Below, in pieces: positions 9,246-21,132 of a DNA stretch of 64,000 bases. Made by a program: the position numbers and the translations under genes. Numbering within the stretch: the first letter of the stretch is position 1; the number at the start of each line of letters is the position of its first letter. The notes under the pieces are model-generated. The model made no database searches, was not told where the DNA came from, and saw only the letters and a program-made list of their open reading frames with translations. The stretch is from Sphagnum compactum (lineage: Eukaryota > Bryophyta > Sphagnopsida > Sphagnales): assembly GCA_965153455.1 (NCBI GenBank), contig OZ234503.1:16001118-16065117 (forward strand), written 5' to 3'.

Positions 9246-10005
9246 GATGGTTAAGGCAAAACTTAATGAATTTCACAACCTTTTTACGATCAAAGAAATC
9301 ATTTGTAGTTTCTAGGTTTTTGTTGAAGGAAATGTTTTGCATTACAAAGAGATTGTGGGACTATCATGCCACTAGATAAATTTTCAAGCTATTATTAGAA
9401 GGTATTGTTGTACTAATAAGAGAATCATATAATGAAATGGGGGGAATATTTTGAAGGAGGAACACCACAAGGAATTTTGTCCATACCAACCCTCGTAAAA
9501 ATTCCCATAAAAATGTCATTATTCAATCATTTCAAAGTCAATTTAAAAGTCTTTTAATAATTTTTTTTTAAAAATATTGTTTAAAAATCTTTTTGGTACT
9601 CAATACTCATTGAATTCGTTTCAAATTTAAACAAATGTTGCATAATATATTAAAATATTTTTAAAAACATCAACTCAACAACCTTTGCATTGTTCAAATT
9701 TTAACATCATCATTTAAATTTGATTAAAAGGTTAAAAAACCAAAAACGACATACATGATGAATGTAAGTTTTGAACAAAATAAAAAAACATAAATGAAAT
9801 CATTACGTGGAAATGATTTTTTGGATCATTGCACACAAAAATTTCCATACTATATTGCACCAAAACTAATGCATAAATTATCATTTTTCTAATCACAAGA
9901 CCATTATTGTTAGCATTAATCTTACCCTTGAATTTTGGAATGTTTTCAATCATACATTTGTTTGGAAACCACAAAATGTTCTTCCTTGCATGAGTTTTTA
10001 TGAAC
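9246..10005. other. AT-rich DNA, no gene seen
   Basis: Strongly A+T-rich sequence with no long open reading and no RNA gene that I can see. It is continuous in character with 10849-12780. The solo LTR at 10011-10843 is inserted in this AT-rich block. Confidence 0.6.
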
Positions 10006-10010
10006 CAAAC

Positions 10011-10843
10011 TGTCGCAACCCTACTTGGGCCAAGTGTGGGGGTGAAGCCCAACACTTGGAAAAAGTGAGGATTTGGAGTCCTCCGGGACTCTTGAACGTT
10101 CAGAGCTCGACAGCAAGGCCCAAAACACCTCACATTGGGGTGTTCTTGGTGTCATTGGAAAGGTCTTGAAGCGTAGATATCGAGAATGCCCTCGCATTGG
10201 GCATTTGGACATCTGTCGCCCAAGTTATGGGCAAAAGAAGGGCCGGGAGTCAAAGTGGCAGTTTGACTCCCGACCACTAAAAGTCGCGAATCGACCTCTT
10301 CCCGAAGTCCGAATTGGGAGTGCGATACGTCGTTGGAAAGATCTCGACGAGGGCTACAAGTTTGGTTCAGACCTCGTCGCGATCCGATCTCGCAGTCGGG
10401 AGTTATGAGCTCCCAAAGTCCCGGGACTCCACCCGGGACGATTTCGGGACAATTTCGGGACTCCATTTCGGGAGTCCCGGGAATTTGTGCCATTTGGATG
10501 TAGCCCCCACGGGGCGTCGCAGAGTATACTATAGGGAGTATGGTGGTGGCATACTCCCGAGTCCGGGCCGTGGTGTGTCTTGTGGTCCGAAGTGCCCGTG
10601 GCTTGTCCCAACACCCAAGGGTGTCCCGGAATGTGAACTAACCACGTGGGTGGTTTGTTTTGATGCAGATTCATGCTTGATCTACTAAATCTTCTTCCTA
10701 GTCTTATCCCCGGGCTCCCAACTCGACCCTCTACCCCTTTCTAGAGTTGGAAGCCGGGAATGTGCCTCCAAGTCTCAACTTTTCGCAACTTGACTTTGTG
10801 AAACCCTCAAGTGGGTTTCACCCCGTGACTTGGGAGCGCGTCA
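10011..10843 (+). mobile_element. Solo LTR, 833 bp, with 5-bp target-site duplication
   Basis: The element starts TGTCGCAACCC and ends GCGCGTCA, so it has the TG...CA termini of an LTR. It is flanked on both sides by CAAAC (10006-10010 and 10844-10848), a 5-bp target-site duplication. It is GC-richer than its AT-rich surroundings. A second copy lies in opposite orientation at 33101-33919. No internal gag-pol region is attached, so both are solo LTRs left by LTR-LTR recombination, or very short non-autonomous elements. The superfamily (Gypsy or Copia) cannot be told from the LTR alone. Confidence 0.9.
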
Positions 10844-10848
10844 CAAAC

Positions 10849-12779
10849 AATATCTTTCATAGTATTCAACTTTGATTTTGGAGTTGAAATCAACATGGTT
10901 GCAAAAATGAATCACAAACTAATGGTTGATGAAAATGTCAACAACAAAAATAGCATATTAATTAACTATTGGGCAAACAATATTCTATTGCACAATGATC
11001 AACATTGAACTTTTAATTTTTGGAAAATGTTTGTTGGTACCTACACACTAAGAAAAAAACACAAGATTAATCAAAAGAATCTTGAAATCAAAGAAATGAA
11101 ACAAAACCAAAAGGATAAAATTGAAATATATTATCCTAAATAAGACTTGAATTCATTTATGTGAAGTAAAAATTCATTATCATTGACATTTCAATTGTAA
11201 ATTAAAAAGCAACTTGAGTGACCAAATTTCAAATGTGCAAAATAATCAAGCCAAAGGTTAATTATTTAAGGATGAATTATTGGGCAAAAAAAAGTTATAA
11301 AAAGCCATTTAAGTCATAACTAATGTTTTAAAACATGTTTGTACAAGTCTTATAAACTAAAATAATGACAAAATGTTGTGTTGTATTGGTATCACACACT
11401 TTTAAACTTATATATCAATCTAACATTTAGATAAAATTTAAAAGTGATCCAATAAACATAAATTACTTTCAACATTGTTCTAAAATTTATAACCAGTGTC
11501 TTTTGTGCTTGGAAATAAAAATGACATAGTGTAAAATGTGGTCATAACACAATTTAAGCATAATTGTTGATCCAACATTGTCTCAAAACTTTTTGAACAA
11601 TCCCATGTTACCATATCATTTAATCAAAATTAATTAATCAATTCAAAAGACTATAGCAACTTCTATTACCCCATTTTTACTTTATTTAATGTTTATTTTG
11701 TTTCAAGATATGCCATTTTATAGACAACCTAACAAGATATTTGATTTAATATTTTGTCAATATTAGCCAAGATTAAATATAAACTTGTTTATTCTTTCAT
11801 TGGCAAAAAAACTCATTCATTTAAATGTCATATTCACTAGTAGGATCTTAGAAAAAAAAGAAGTTTACAAGTAGATTTATAGTCATTTTGGATTGAACAA
11901 CTATGGTCACTAAAGTTGTGCCAAACAACTTGTTTAAACAACTCAACATGACATGTGTCAAGTCATGTTCAAAACAACTATGTGTAATGTCCACATGGAT
12001 TTACAATAAAAATAAAAATATGTAGTCATTTTATAGTCATTTAAGACACATATTGTCATGTCAGTCATTTATGACACCATGTAGTCATATTGTAATCATT
12101 TTGGACCAAGTTTAAAATGTCATTAAAGGGAATTGAACTTTCATCTTCATGGTCACAAACCCACTCTTTAATAATCTAACCGATACTTCAACTTGTGATA
12201 TGTTATGTCATCACATAAATATAAACACGTATATTTTTAATTTTATGCATATTCATATCATTATTTAATTATGTAAGTTCATAACAAATTAATTTCACAT
12301 TTTAATTATATAATTAATTGATTTAAATAAATATTTTAAATTCAGTATTCAAATTTATTGTTTAAAAATTTTGATTTTAGTTAGAAATTATGTAATTTTT
12401 AATCCATTTTAATATTTAATATACACATTTAGATTTTCTAATAATTAAGTTAAACTGATTTAATATTTTTGGGCCATAAATTAGAATTAAAATTAAGATT
12501 ATGAATTAAATTTCATCCATATTCTTAATTCCATACTTCTATGAAAATTTTAATTTTCAATTTTCATATTTAAATATATTATATCAATTTAGAATATTTA
12601 TTTCAAAAAATTCAGTGTAAAGTTTTTAACTATAAACATACACATAAGTACCACATGATTTATTTTTAAAAAATAAATTAGATTATCATTGATTAAACTT
12701 TATACATATGCATGCAATTTGTAAAAGTAATGAACTAAAATAGAATTTTTTTATAAAATTCCTATACATATGATTCCAC
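10849..12779. other. AT-rich block, about 1.9 kb, no gene seen
   Basis: The block is very A+T-rich throughout. Its only internal structure is recurrent TAGTCATTT/GTCATTTA words near 12020-12110. No open reading of note and no RNA gene is visible. It ends abruptly where array A1 begins. Confidence 0.65.
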
Positions 12780-14160
12780 TTAAGCAAGAGAAAACGGGGT
12801 AAAGTGTGATCAGTGGGAGAAAGCGCGATAAAACGCAGTAAGCAACATAAAGCGTGGTACACAAGAGAAAGAAGAGTAACGCAGAGTAAGCGGGAGAAAG
12901 CGGGGTAAAGTGCAATAAGGAGTAGAAAGCGTGAAAAAAGTGCGGTAAGGGGGAGAAAATGCGATAAAGTGCGCAATAAGCGGAGGAAAGGGGGGGTAAA
13001 GCGAAATAAGCTTAAGAAAGCGCGGTAAGGGGGAGAAAGCGGGGTAAAGTGCAATAAACAGGAGAAAGCGCGATCAAGTGCAATAAGCGGACAAAGCGCG
13101 ATAAAGCGTGGTCAGCGGGAGATAGTGCGATAAAGTGCGCAATAACCGGGGGTAAAGCGAAATAAGTAGGAGAAAGCGCGATAAAGCGTGGTCAGCGGGA
13201 GATAGTGCGATAAAGTGCGCAATAACCGGGGGTAAAGCGAAATAAGTAGGAGAAAACGCGATAAAGCGAGGTAAGGGCGAGAAAGAGAGATAAAGCGCAA
13301 TAAGCAATAGAGAGTGCGATAAAGCGCGGTAAGCGGGAGAAAGCGCGGGTAAAGTGAAATAAGCAGGAAAAAGCGCGATCAAGTGCAGTAAGCGAAGAAA
13401 GAAGGATCAAGCGTGGTGAGTAAGAGAAAGATGTGAAAAGCAGGAGAAAGCGTGATAAAGCAAGGTAAAGGGGAGAAAGCGAGATAAAGCGCAATAAGGA
13501 GCAGAAAGTGCGATAAAGCGCGGTAAGCGGGAGAAAGCGCGGGTAAAGTGAAATAAGCAGGAAAAAGCGCGATCAAGTGCAGTAAGTGGAGAAAAGCAGG
13601 ATCAAGCGTGGTGACCAAGAAAAAGCAGGGAAAAGCAGGAGAAAGCGTGATAAAGCGAAGTAAGGGGGAGAAAGCGAGATAAAGCGCAATAAGCAATAGA
13701 GAGTGCGATAAAGCGCGGTAAGCGGGAGAAAGCGGGGGTAAAGCGAAATAAGCAGGAAAAAGCACAATCAAATGCAATAAGCGAAGAAAGAAGGATCAAG
13801 TGTGGTGAGCAAGAGAAAGATGTGAAAAGCAGGAGAAAGCGTGATAAAGCGAGGTAAAGGGGAGAAAGCGAGATAAAGCGCAATAAGGAGCAGAAAGTGC
13901 GATAAAGCGCGGTAAGCGGGAGAAAGCGCGGGTAAAGTGAAATAAGCAGGAAAAAGCGCGATCAAGTGCAGTAAGCGGAGAAAAGCAGGATTAAGCGTGG
14001 TGACCAGGAAAAAGCAGGGAAAAGCAGGAGAAAGCGTGATAAAGCGAGGTAAAGGGGAGAAAGCGAGATAAAGCGCAATAAGGAGTAGAAAGTGCGATAA
14101 AGTGCGGTAAGCGGGAGAAAGCGCGAGTAAAGTGAAATAAGCAGGAAAAAGCGCGCTTTA
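12780..14160. repeat. Array A1: AAAGCG-type tandem array
   Basis: About 1.4 kb made of short words of 9-11 bp such as AAAGCGCGAT, AAAGCGCGGT, AAGCGGGAG and AAAGTGCAAT. Higher-order structure is present. A word around CAGTAAGCGAAGAAAGAAGG recurs near 13386, 13580, 13772 and 13970 (about 195-bp period), and an 80-bp block is doubled at 13106-13265. The G/A-rich strand is the plus strand throughout. Minus-strand readings without stops exist only because the words lack TTA, CTA and TCA. Confidence 0.92.
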
Positions 14161-14167
14161 CCCGCGC

Positions 14168-14192
14168 AGGGTTTAGGGGTTAGGGTTTAGGG
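14168..14192 (+). repeat. Short interstitial telomere-type repeat (TTTAGGG)
   Basis: The sequence reads AGGGTTTAGGGGTTAGGGTT followed by TAGGG, a short degenerate run of the plant telomere unit. It lies exactly between array A1 and the C-tract satellite. The same junction occurs at 50329-50410. Confidence 0.75.
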
Positions 14193-14807
14193 TGTGTCCC
14201 CACCAAAATTGAGTTTTTTTTTTGGGGTTTTGAGGTGACCTACCCCCCCATTTTTGAGGGCTCTGAATCCAATGGTGCAATAAAATTCCCCTACACTATC
14301 ACCATTTGAAAGATATGGGGGGTGTGAAATTTTGGGGGGGGCTGATAGATGTGGGCATAAAGGGTTAATTATGATACATGTTGAAAGTTTTGAAGTGACC
14401 TACCCCCCCATTTTCATGTGTTTTAAAGCTAGTGGTGGAGTTATTTTTGCTTAAAAGTGTCAGGTTTTCAAGATATATGAGATTTGGGGTTTTTGTGTTT
14501 GATGGGCATTTTGACCTGATTGCGGTTTTTTTTTTAATATTTGGAGGTGACCTACCCCCCCATTTTCAAGTGTTCTGAATCCAATGATGTTAAAAAATTC
14601 CCCTACACTATCACCATTTGGAAGATATGGGGGGGTTTGACTTTCCAATCCCTGGTTGACTTTTCTTGTCTTGTCACAGAATTTCAAAGTTTGGAGAGTG
14701 TAGTTCATAAAGTTGCTTTGGGATACCAAAAACCCAAGAAAGTGCATAGACAATGCCATTGTGGAGATGAAGATTACACATAAAGTGTTTAGGGTTACTA
14801 TGGAATG
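14193..14807. repeat. C-tract satellite, region 2
   Basis: It starts GTGTGTCCCCACCAAAATTG, as at 50410. Units carry ACCTACCCCCCCATTTT, CCCTACACTATCACCATTTG and AAGATATGGGGGG. About three units are present before the sequence passes into less repetitive DNA (14640-14807) and then a B element. Confidence 0.8.
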
Positions 14808-15324
14808 CACCTATACATATGATCTGGCCACTACGCCCGCAGGGACGGGGGCTGGGGGCTGTTTGACCACCAAAAAGGGTGCGTAGGGAAGGGCTGTTTT
14901 CGCGTAGTGGGGGGCTGTTTTTGTTGACTTTTTTCACTTTTTGTTAGTTTTTGTTACTTTTTTTTACTGCTCGTAACTTTTATAAGTTACTTTTTACTGC
15001 TGAAACAGGGGTAAGGTTTGTTACTTTTTTACTGCTCGTAAGTTTTGTAAATTACTTTTTATTGTTGAGAGGGGTAATGTTTGTTACTTTTTTGTTATTT
15101 TTTTTATTGCTCGTAAGTTTTAGGAAATTACTTTTCACTGTGGAGAAGGGCCAGGGTTTATATTGGGTTGATTATGCGAGGGGGGGGTTTAGGGGTGCAC
15201 CTTGATGCATTTTTTTAATTTTTTTTTTACTGTTGAGGGGGAGGGGGGAAATGGGTACATTTTTTCCCCTAGATATATGGGTTTAGGGTGGAAGGAGGAC
15301 GGGGAAATGGGTACATTTAGGGTC
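14808..15324 (+). repeat. B element 1 (degenerate hairpin)
   Basis: It starts TATACATATGATCTGG after ACC. The head hairpin is decayed (CACTACGCCCGCAGGGACGG). It is followed by GGGGGCTGGGGGCTGTTTGA, TTGTTGACTTTTTTCAC, repeated GTTACTTTTTTACTGC words and a G-rich, T-rich tail with CTAGATATATGGG. It is joined to a C module. Confidence 0.78.
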
Positions 15325-15655
15325 CCTTTTTAAGATATATATTTGTTGTGTTTGGATGGATGACGAGACGAATGACAGGATGGATGACGCGACGGACAGA
15401 TGAATGGAAAGCTTCATTTCGTCCACGACGTCGTTTACTATATAAGAATATAAGATCCCCATTTTATTTTATTTTTTTTTGTTTCAATCTTTCTTTCTTC
15501 TTTTTTTATGTTTTTTGCATTCCTTTTCTTTTTCTTTTTTCAATTTCTTTTTCATTTTATTTTTCAAAAAGGTTTTCTAAATAATAATTAGAAAGTGAAA
15601 TTTCATTTCCACAAAACGAGAAAGATTACTAATATTTTTTCTGATGATTCTTTCT
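15325..15655 (+). promoter_or_regulatory. C module 1: TATA-containing promoter-like segment
   Basis: The module contains a GGATGGATGACG-rich stretch, then the perfect palindrome ACGACGTCGT (15425-15434, with a GACGTC bZIP-type core). A TATA box, TATATAA (15439-15445), lies 4 bases downstream, followed by a pyrimidine-rich leader. Four other copies lie at 51240, 53310, 58380 and 59335. The copy diverges from the others after about 15655. Confidence 0.6.
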
Positions 15656-15752
15656 TTCCCAGTCAATTTTTGCAGGTATTTTGCAGGTATTTACAAAAAC
15701 TGACTGCAAACCCTGGGTTCGTGAGGTTCCATTTTTTAAGAATCGAAGGTGA

Positions 15753-15891
15753 ACACCTCCTGCACGCTAATTGGCCCGTACAGACCGCGAACGGTCTGCA
15801 CTGCCATACAGCCCACGCCAATTGGCCCTTACAGACCGCGATCGTCATTGATCGAGCGGTCTGTAATGCCATACAGCCGATCAGGAGGTGT
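15753..15891. mobile_element. Foldback element, 139 bp, with internal hairpins
   Basis: Terminal inverted repeats ACACCTCCTG (15753-15762) and CAGGAGGTGT (15882-15891) enclose two related halves. Each contains ATTGGCCC, a hairpin of ACAGACCG pairing with CGGTCTGT or CGGTCTGC (loops at 15788-15791 and 15839-15856), and TGCCATACAGCC. It could be a small MITE or a regulatory palindrome cluster. Confidence 0.6.
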
Positions 15892-18317
15892 GCATCCGCG
15901 ATAACTAAAAAACATGCCACACTCTGTATGATTTCAGATCCAATACCATGCAAACAAAAAGGAAACTAGATAGAAAATAAAGAAGGTTTGGGAGCGATTT
16001 GAACAATAGCAAAAGTCACACACACGTTCAATGACCTTCAACAACAGCATCTATGGTAGTGACCAACTACCTTACAACCAGAAGAAAATGCCATTATCCT
16101 CCGATCACCATCTCCAGAGGACATTCTAGTATTTCAAGCAAAGTTTAAGAGAATATTTTGAGGAGAACTCGTACCATAACCAGCACATCTAGAGAAAAAA
16201 TTGGCACAGGATCTTACCTTGTTAGGATTATCTCCATAACGTGCACAACGTAGCACATCACAACAAAAGAAACTCTCCCATTGCAATTACAGAACACCGG
16301 CAATTTTCAATACAGCTTCTGCTACAGTTTTCAAGTAGGTAAAGAAGCATCCCAGAGAGGAAGAAAATATTTTGCTCAGTAGTGTACCTGAGGAGAATGC
16401 ACGAGTAGATGCTGCAAGCTTTGAAAGAGAGGCAGATCGCAATGCCGATGACCATATGTTCAAAATCGACTCTACGGTTCCTACTTTCAAGCCCTGAAAT
16501 GACACCATGGTACACCGTCCGGCAACGATAATTCCTTGTGTATTCTCCATGGGTGCTTCCAAAGTTGTGTACACAATTCCAATCCTGATGCAGCAGCTGG
16601 TTGTCACCATCTCTGCATCCACTTGCTGCAGCACCTCACTTACAAGAAAAAATCAGCTAAGTAATAAGTTTCAACCTATACTGTTGATGACACACTACTG
16701 CTTCAATTCTCCTTTCAGTTTCTCTCAAGACCATCAGTGGGCGAGTCCACCACTAATTCACAGAACATGTGCTAAAAGTCCTGCCTTTGCAACAGAGGGT
16801 GGATTGGTGGTCAAGGGGCTCACTGATGTATTTCAATCTAACCGGAGATCCAACTAGACTTTAGATCTGATGGCAGTACTTGATACATAATTTCAAGTCC
16901 TACATTCTATTGTATTGGCCATGTGGAGATCCAACCGTTGGATCTCCAACTAGAGTAGAGAGATCAACCACAAAATGGTCAATTCAGGATTAAAGGTTTG
17001 CTTTATCCCTGTGGTCAAGACAGAAAGAGAAGCGAGAGAGAGGAGATCAACCAAACTCAGTATTGATTTTTTGGGATTTTTGTGTTATGGAGAGGCAATC
17101 ATTAGCCTACCTAAGACTGCCAAAGCCGATGCCGAGGAGCGCTGCAAGCATCACACATGGAGCCATCACTTTGAGCTGTAAACAAGCCAGTCAGAAGAGC
17201 CAGTTAGCATACAACCGCACTATAGAAAAAAGGGCATTCTCACAAATGTGTATTATTCAAACCCTAATTCCAGTCACAAAGGAGGCTCAACAATATGAAC
17301 AACAGTCAAATTCTCAAAGATCCCTGTTTCAATAACAAGAACCAGGAAGCATACAGCCCACAATCCAAAAGCCAAAACACAGACTAAACTATAAATCTAA
17401 GGGCTTGGACCATAAGGACAGAATACCATAAGCGCAACTTGAGACTTGTGAGGACACTGCTACAAGTCCAGCATATTGATGCTGCATACCCTGTACAACC
17501 TACACAGTTGCGCAACATCTTGATTTAGCAAAGCCAGAAAAAACATAGTATCATTCAAAGAGTTCAGAAGTAGTACATGGATTTCCTGAAGCTTAGCAAG
17601 AAACTGAACCCTGAATACTTAGGCATATGAGCATTGCAGTAGTAGCATAATCCGCTTGTATCAACAACATCTTCCCTTTTCTCCATCCACTTGCAAAATG
17701 TGGTTCTACTATACACTACTGCATTACCAAAGCTTGTTAGGCATCATCAAGAACTTGAAGTGAAACCAGAATCACCAGAATCACCATGAAACAACATTGC
17801 ATACGTCATGTTCTCCTAGTCAGCAGAAAAGACCTCCAAAAACTCTCTCAACTCAACTCAAGCTGCAGCTTGCCTCATGAGCACAATTGCTTCTTCTGAC
17901 ACAATTGCAAATCTCCAGATGCTAAGCAAGAAATCAATTTCAACTCATCCATTACTACAATCGGCAATCCTACACACATACATAGCTATAGAGTTTCAAG
18001 AATTCCATTAGAAAAAAAGTGCAGTCATGTATGTATGTAAAACATAGATGTTGTGTGCAGTAAAACACTTGCTGCCTCATTTATTTCCTGATCAAAATCT
18101 GGATTGTCTCTAATAGTAGATGGTTATTAGGTCATTCACATGCTCTGCCCCCAGATCTTCATTGCAAAAAACTCATGCATCATCGCAACAGAAACACAGT
18201 GAACACCCTCCAAATGCCCTAAACTTCACACCAAGCAAACCTGCCAGAAAAACCACCAAACCGCTGAAAGAAACTACAAGGATCCATTCCGACAGTCCTG
18301 ATCCCCAATCTACGGAA
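15892..18317. other. Low-repeat DNA, mostly unassigned
   Basis: This is the least repetitive stretch between 12 and 34 kb. The minus strand at about 16500-16640 reads VLQQVDAEMVTTSCCIRIGI and ends at MVSFQ. It could be a small exon of an unknown gene, but it matches no family I recognise. A 21-nt palindrome GAGATCCAAC-C-GTTGGATCTC lies at 16926-16946. No RNA gene is evident. Confidence 0.4.
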
Positions 18318-21132
18318 CCGGAAATCTACGGATGATCTCAACGAGCTTCAAATTTTCCGTAAGTAATACAACCACAGCACAACATGGGAGGCTCCGACGC
18401 TTCTTGCCTCACGAACGTATCAACCTTATGAATGCACCGACAGCAACAATTTATGCACTTGGATTTGGCTCTTTAAGGTGAAAGGGATGCCTCCATACAA
18501 AACCACTAAAAATGTGAACCCGTGTTCGACAACGGTAATGATTTTTATCATACCCGGTAAATACGTCAGACGGTGAGGGGCTGTTCGGTGAATGGGTCTC
18601 AGTGCTGCCACGGCCTGCCGCTGATTACCTGACGTGAAACGCTCTGCGAATGTGACCTCCACCTTCCCCATAAGTTGACTTATCTGCCATATCCAAGCAA
18701 ATCGTACACTTTCAGAAGTCCACATTTTTTCCAGTTCATATATCATACAGGTTTCAAATGTTCTTCCTAGCTGTCGACCAATTCAGACCAGTCCTTCTAT
18801 CAGCCGTCTCAATAGTTGCAGAATTGACCTTGCAGATCAGGAACAAGAGTCGTCAACCTTCTCGGAGGAATTGATGTCAGCACGATCCACATGATGCATA
18901 TAGCTTGGAGCTATAAACAAACCGGTGACCTGCACCAACCCCCGGCAACTGTCGTATGAAAAGAGCACCCGACCACTCCAAAGTAGTCGAAACACTCGTA
19001 ACCGAGAAACAAATCTCATTGCAACTATCGTGAGCAAAAGTTGTGAAAAACGCATCGTCCATTCGGAGAAACTCATCCTCCCAGGCTTGCAGCACAAGAA
19101 GAAAACTCCGAGAAAGACGAGCCGTCGGCTAAAACGTAGACACTGTGCATGCTCCGAATACTCAAAATCTATCTCTGTTTGTGTTGCCAAAGCAAGGTGT
19201 CCAGAACTTCGGTCTAAGTTGGAGGAGGATAAACGGTGACTTTCCGAAACTGTTGTGCTTTGAATAGGATCATGATATCCGAGATAGGAGATCAACAAGG
19301 CCGGAAGAAGTCAAACAACCCTCTCATATTGCTGTAATATTTTTGCAAAAGCAGCCATGTTCAAGGAGCTGCCACAATATCCCCGCAAGGATTGTCAGGG
19401 TTCCGGTCTCGGTTCATTCACAAGGGAGATGCACGTTACGATGGCAGGATGAGCGATCTCCTAGAAAGAGTGTAAGCAGGAGAGAAACAAGGAGTTAACA
19501 GCCAGTCGAGATGCATGCCTCCAGACACACGCAACAATCAAGCGAAGTAAATTTGATTGCAGCAACAACTCGAAGCGACAAGGGCCCAAAGAGTAGATGG
19601 CAACATATCAGGTCAGCATAAAAACAAAGATAGGACAAAGAAAACACGTGAACATCCGCCGGACAGGTCAGAGCACGGAAGAACTGTGAAATAGAAGAAG
19701 AAAATGACAAGTGGCTACAAATAGGAAGAGAAAAGATGAGAGTACCCAAGGCCAGAGTCTCGAGCACTTTGAGCCTCAAAGGTAGAAAATGTATGAAACC
19801 TGGAGCTCTTCAGCATACCAAGCCCTCGGTAGAAGTCGAGGAATGCCACCCGCAGCACGTCTGCAGCACTTGGAACCTTCTTTGGGCCGAAGGCAACGTC
19901 TTCTCGTCCTATACAGTCGGTCATCAATCTTTTTGACCGACAAAACACATCCTCCCATAGCATCTCGGAGATTGCTGAGATCATTGCCACAGGGGCAGAC
20001 CGAGGTACGCTCCATCTAATTGGGGATCCATACATAGAAGCTCTTGTGAGCGAGGAGAGTCCCTGCAGCAACTTCCGAAGGAATCAAACCTGCATCGGAT
20101 CCAAAAGCAAGCTCCCAGGAATCCACGGTTCTTCTCCTCCACGGCACACCGGTTACAGATGTTGCTGCAAGGGTGGCCTTCGCTATTGAATCAATCGGCT
20201 CATCATTCCTATCAAGGTAACCTGACTGTGGCACGCTTGCACAGGAGTTCCCTGCATCGGTACAATATGAGACACGATGTCAAAGTATGCTGGATTTATG
20301 AGGAGAATGTCTTAAAAGCTTATATGTGGCGTGCAATTTCCAGATCAGGGTGCGGTACCCAAAGAAGTTGTGGTCAGACATCCTGGTAAAATTAATTTCG
20401 ATGCTACCAATTCATTCAGAACGTTGCATCATCAGGCACCGAAGCACTCCCGTGCAACGTGAAAAGGGAGAGAGCATTCACCACAATCATCGAGTACCAC
20501 ACTTCAGCCTGCAACCGTAGATTCTCAAGCACCCGGTCCAGGCTCCGTAGCACCCACGGAGTTCGCCGTACGATCACCTCTACACGTGGAACCAACATCA
20601 GGAGCAGCCTAGAAAAAATTAGACTCACGGTATCCTTCCAGATACATCGTGAAACCTCGGACCGCACAAAGACACGCAAAAATGTACTCCTTCACAGGGA
20701 CATTCGCAGCGGAGGGACCGCAAACCTCTCGTGCATCACACCAACAGAGCCCAAAAGAAAAAACCGGCGAGCACTTTATCAACGCCCTCCTTCTACACGA
20801 AGCTCTTAAACAGGATCTACATCTCTCCATATTATCAACCCAGGATCGCTCAGATATTGCATGCCGGCGATGGTTTGCAGGTTTCGGGAATCTGGCAGTC
20901 AGATGCATGAAAAGTATAACGCCAAGTCTACTGACGCGCGACAAAATTATGTACGAGAATGGGCATCTGCGACCATCGACGGTTGCAATCCGGTCACGCA
21001 TTCTACGGATGGTGGAATTCACGTCCACAACCGATGGACGTTCGAATAAAGATCAGAGGCTCTGAAGACTTAATATTGGATCCGAATTTATTCTCTTCGT
21101 GATGTAGCAGCCTGTTAGCATCCGACACCTCC
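18318..21132 (-). pseudogene. D segment 1: PHO1-like (SPX-EXS) gene fragment
   Basis: Two minus-strand pieces match PHO1-type phosphate exporters. The first (about 19800-19985) reads VLRVAFLDFYRGLGMLKSSR before a donor CAG|GTTTCA, matching the SPX-domain AFVELYRGLGLLKxY. The second (18554-18683, acceptor ATGGCAG, donor CCGG|GTATGA) reads VEVTFAERFTSGNQRQAVAA and LRPIHRTAPHRLTYLPG, matching VExxFxKHFxxGNRRKAMxxLRP...H..TFxxG at the end of SPX before the first membrane segment. PHO1 proteins export phosphate and bind inositol pyrophosphates through SPX. No EXS domain follows, and the surrounding readings are broken. The segment is about 97% identical to D2 and D3. Its right end is cut by a B element. 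Confidence 0.6.

Noticed and set aside
12780-14160. CRISPR-like array
   Set aside because: Units are contiguous without unique spacers, and the genome is that of a plant.
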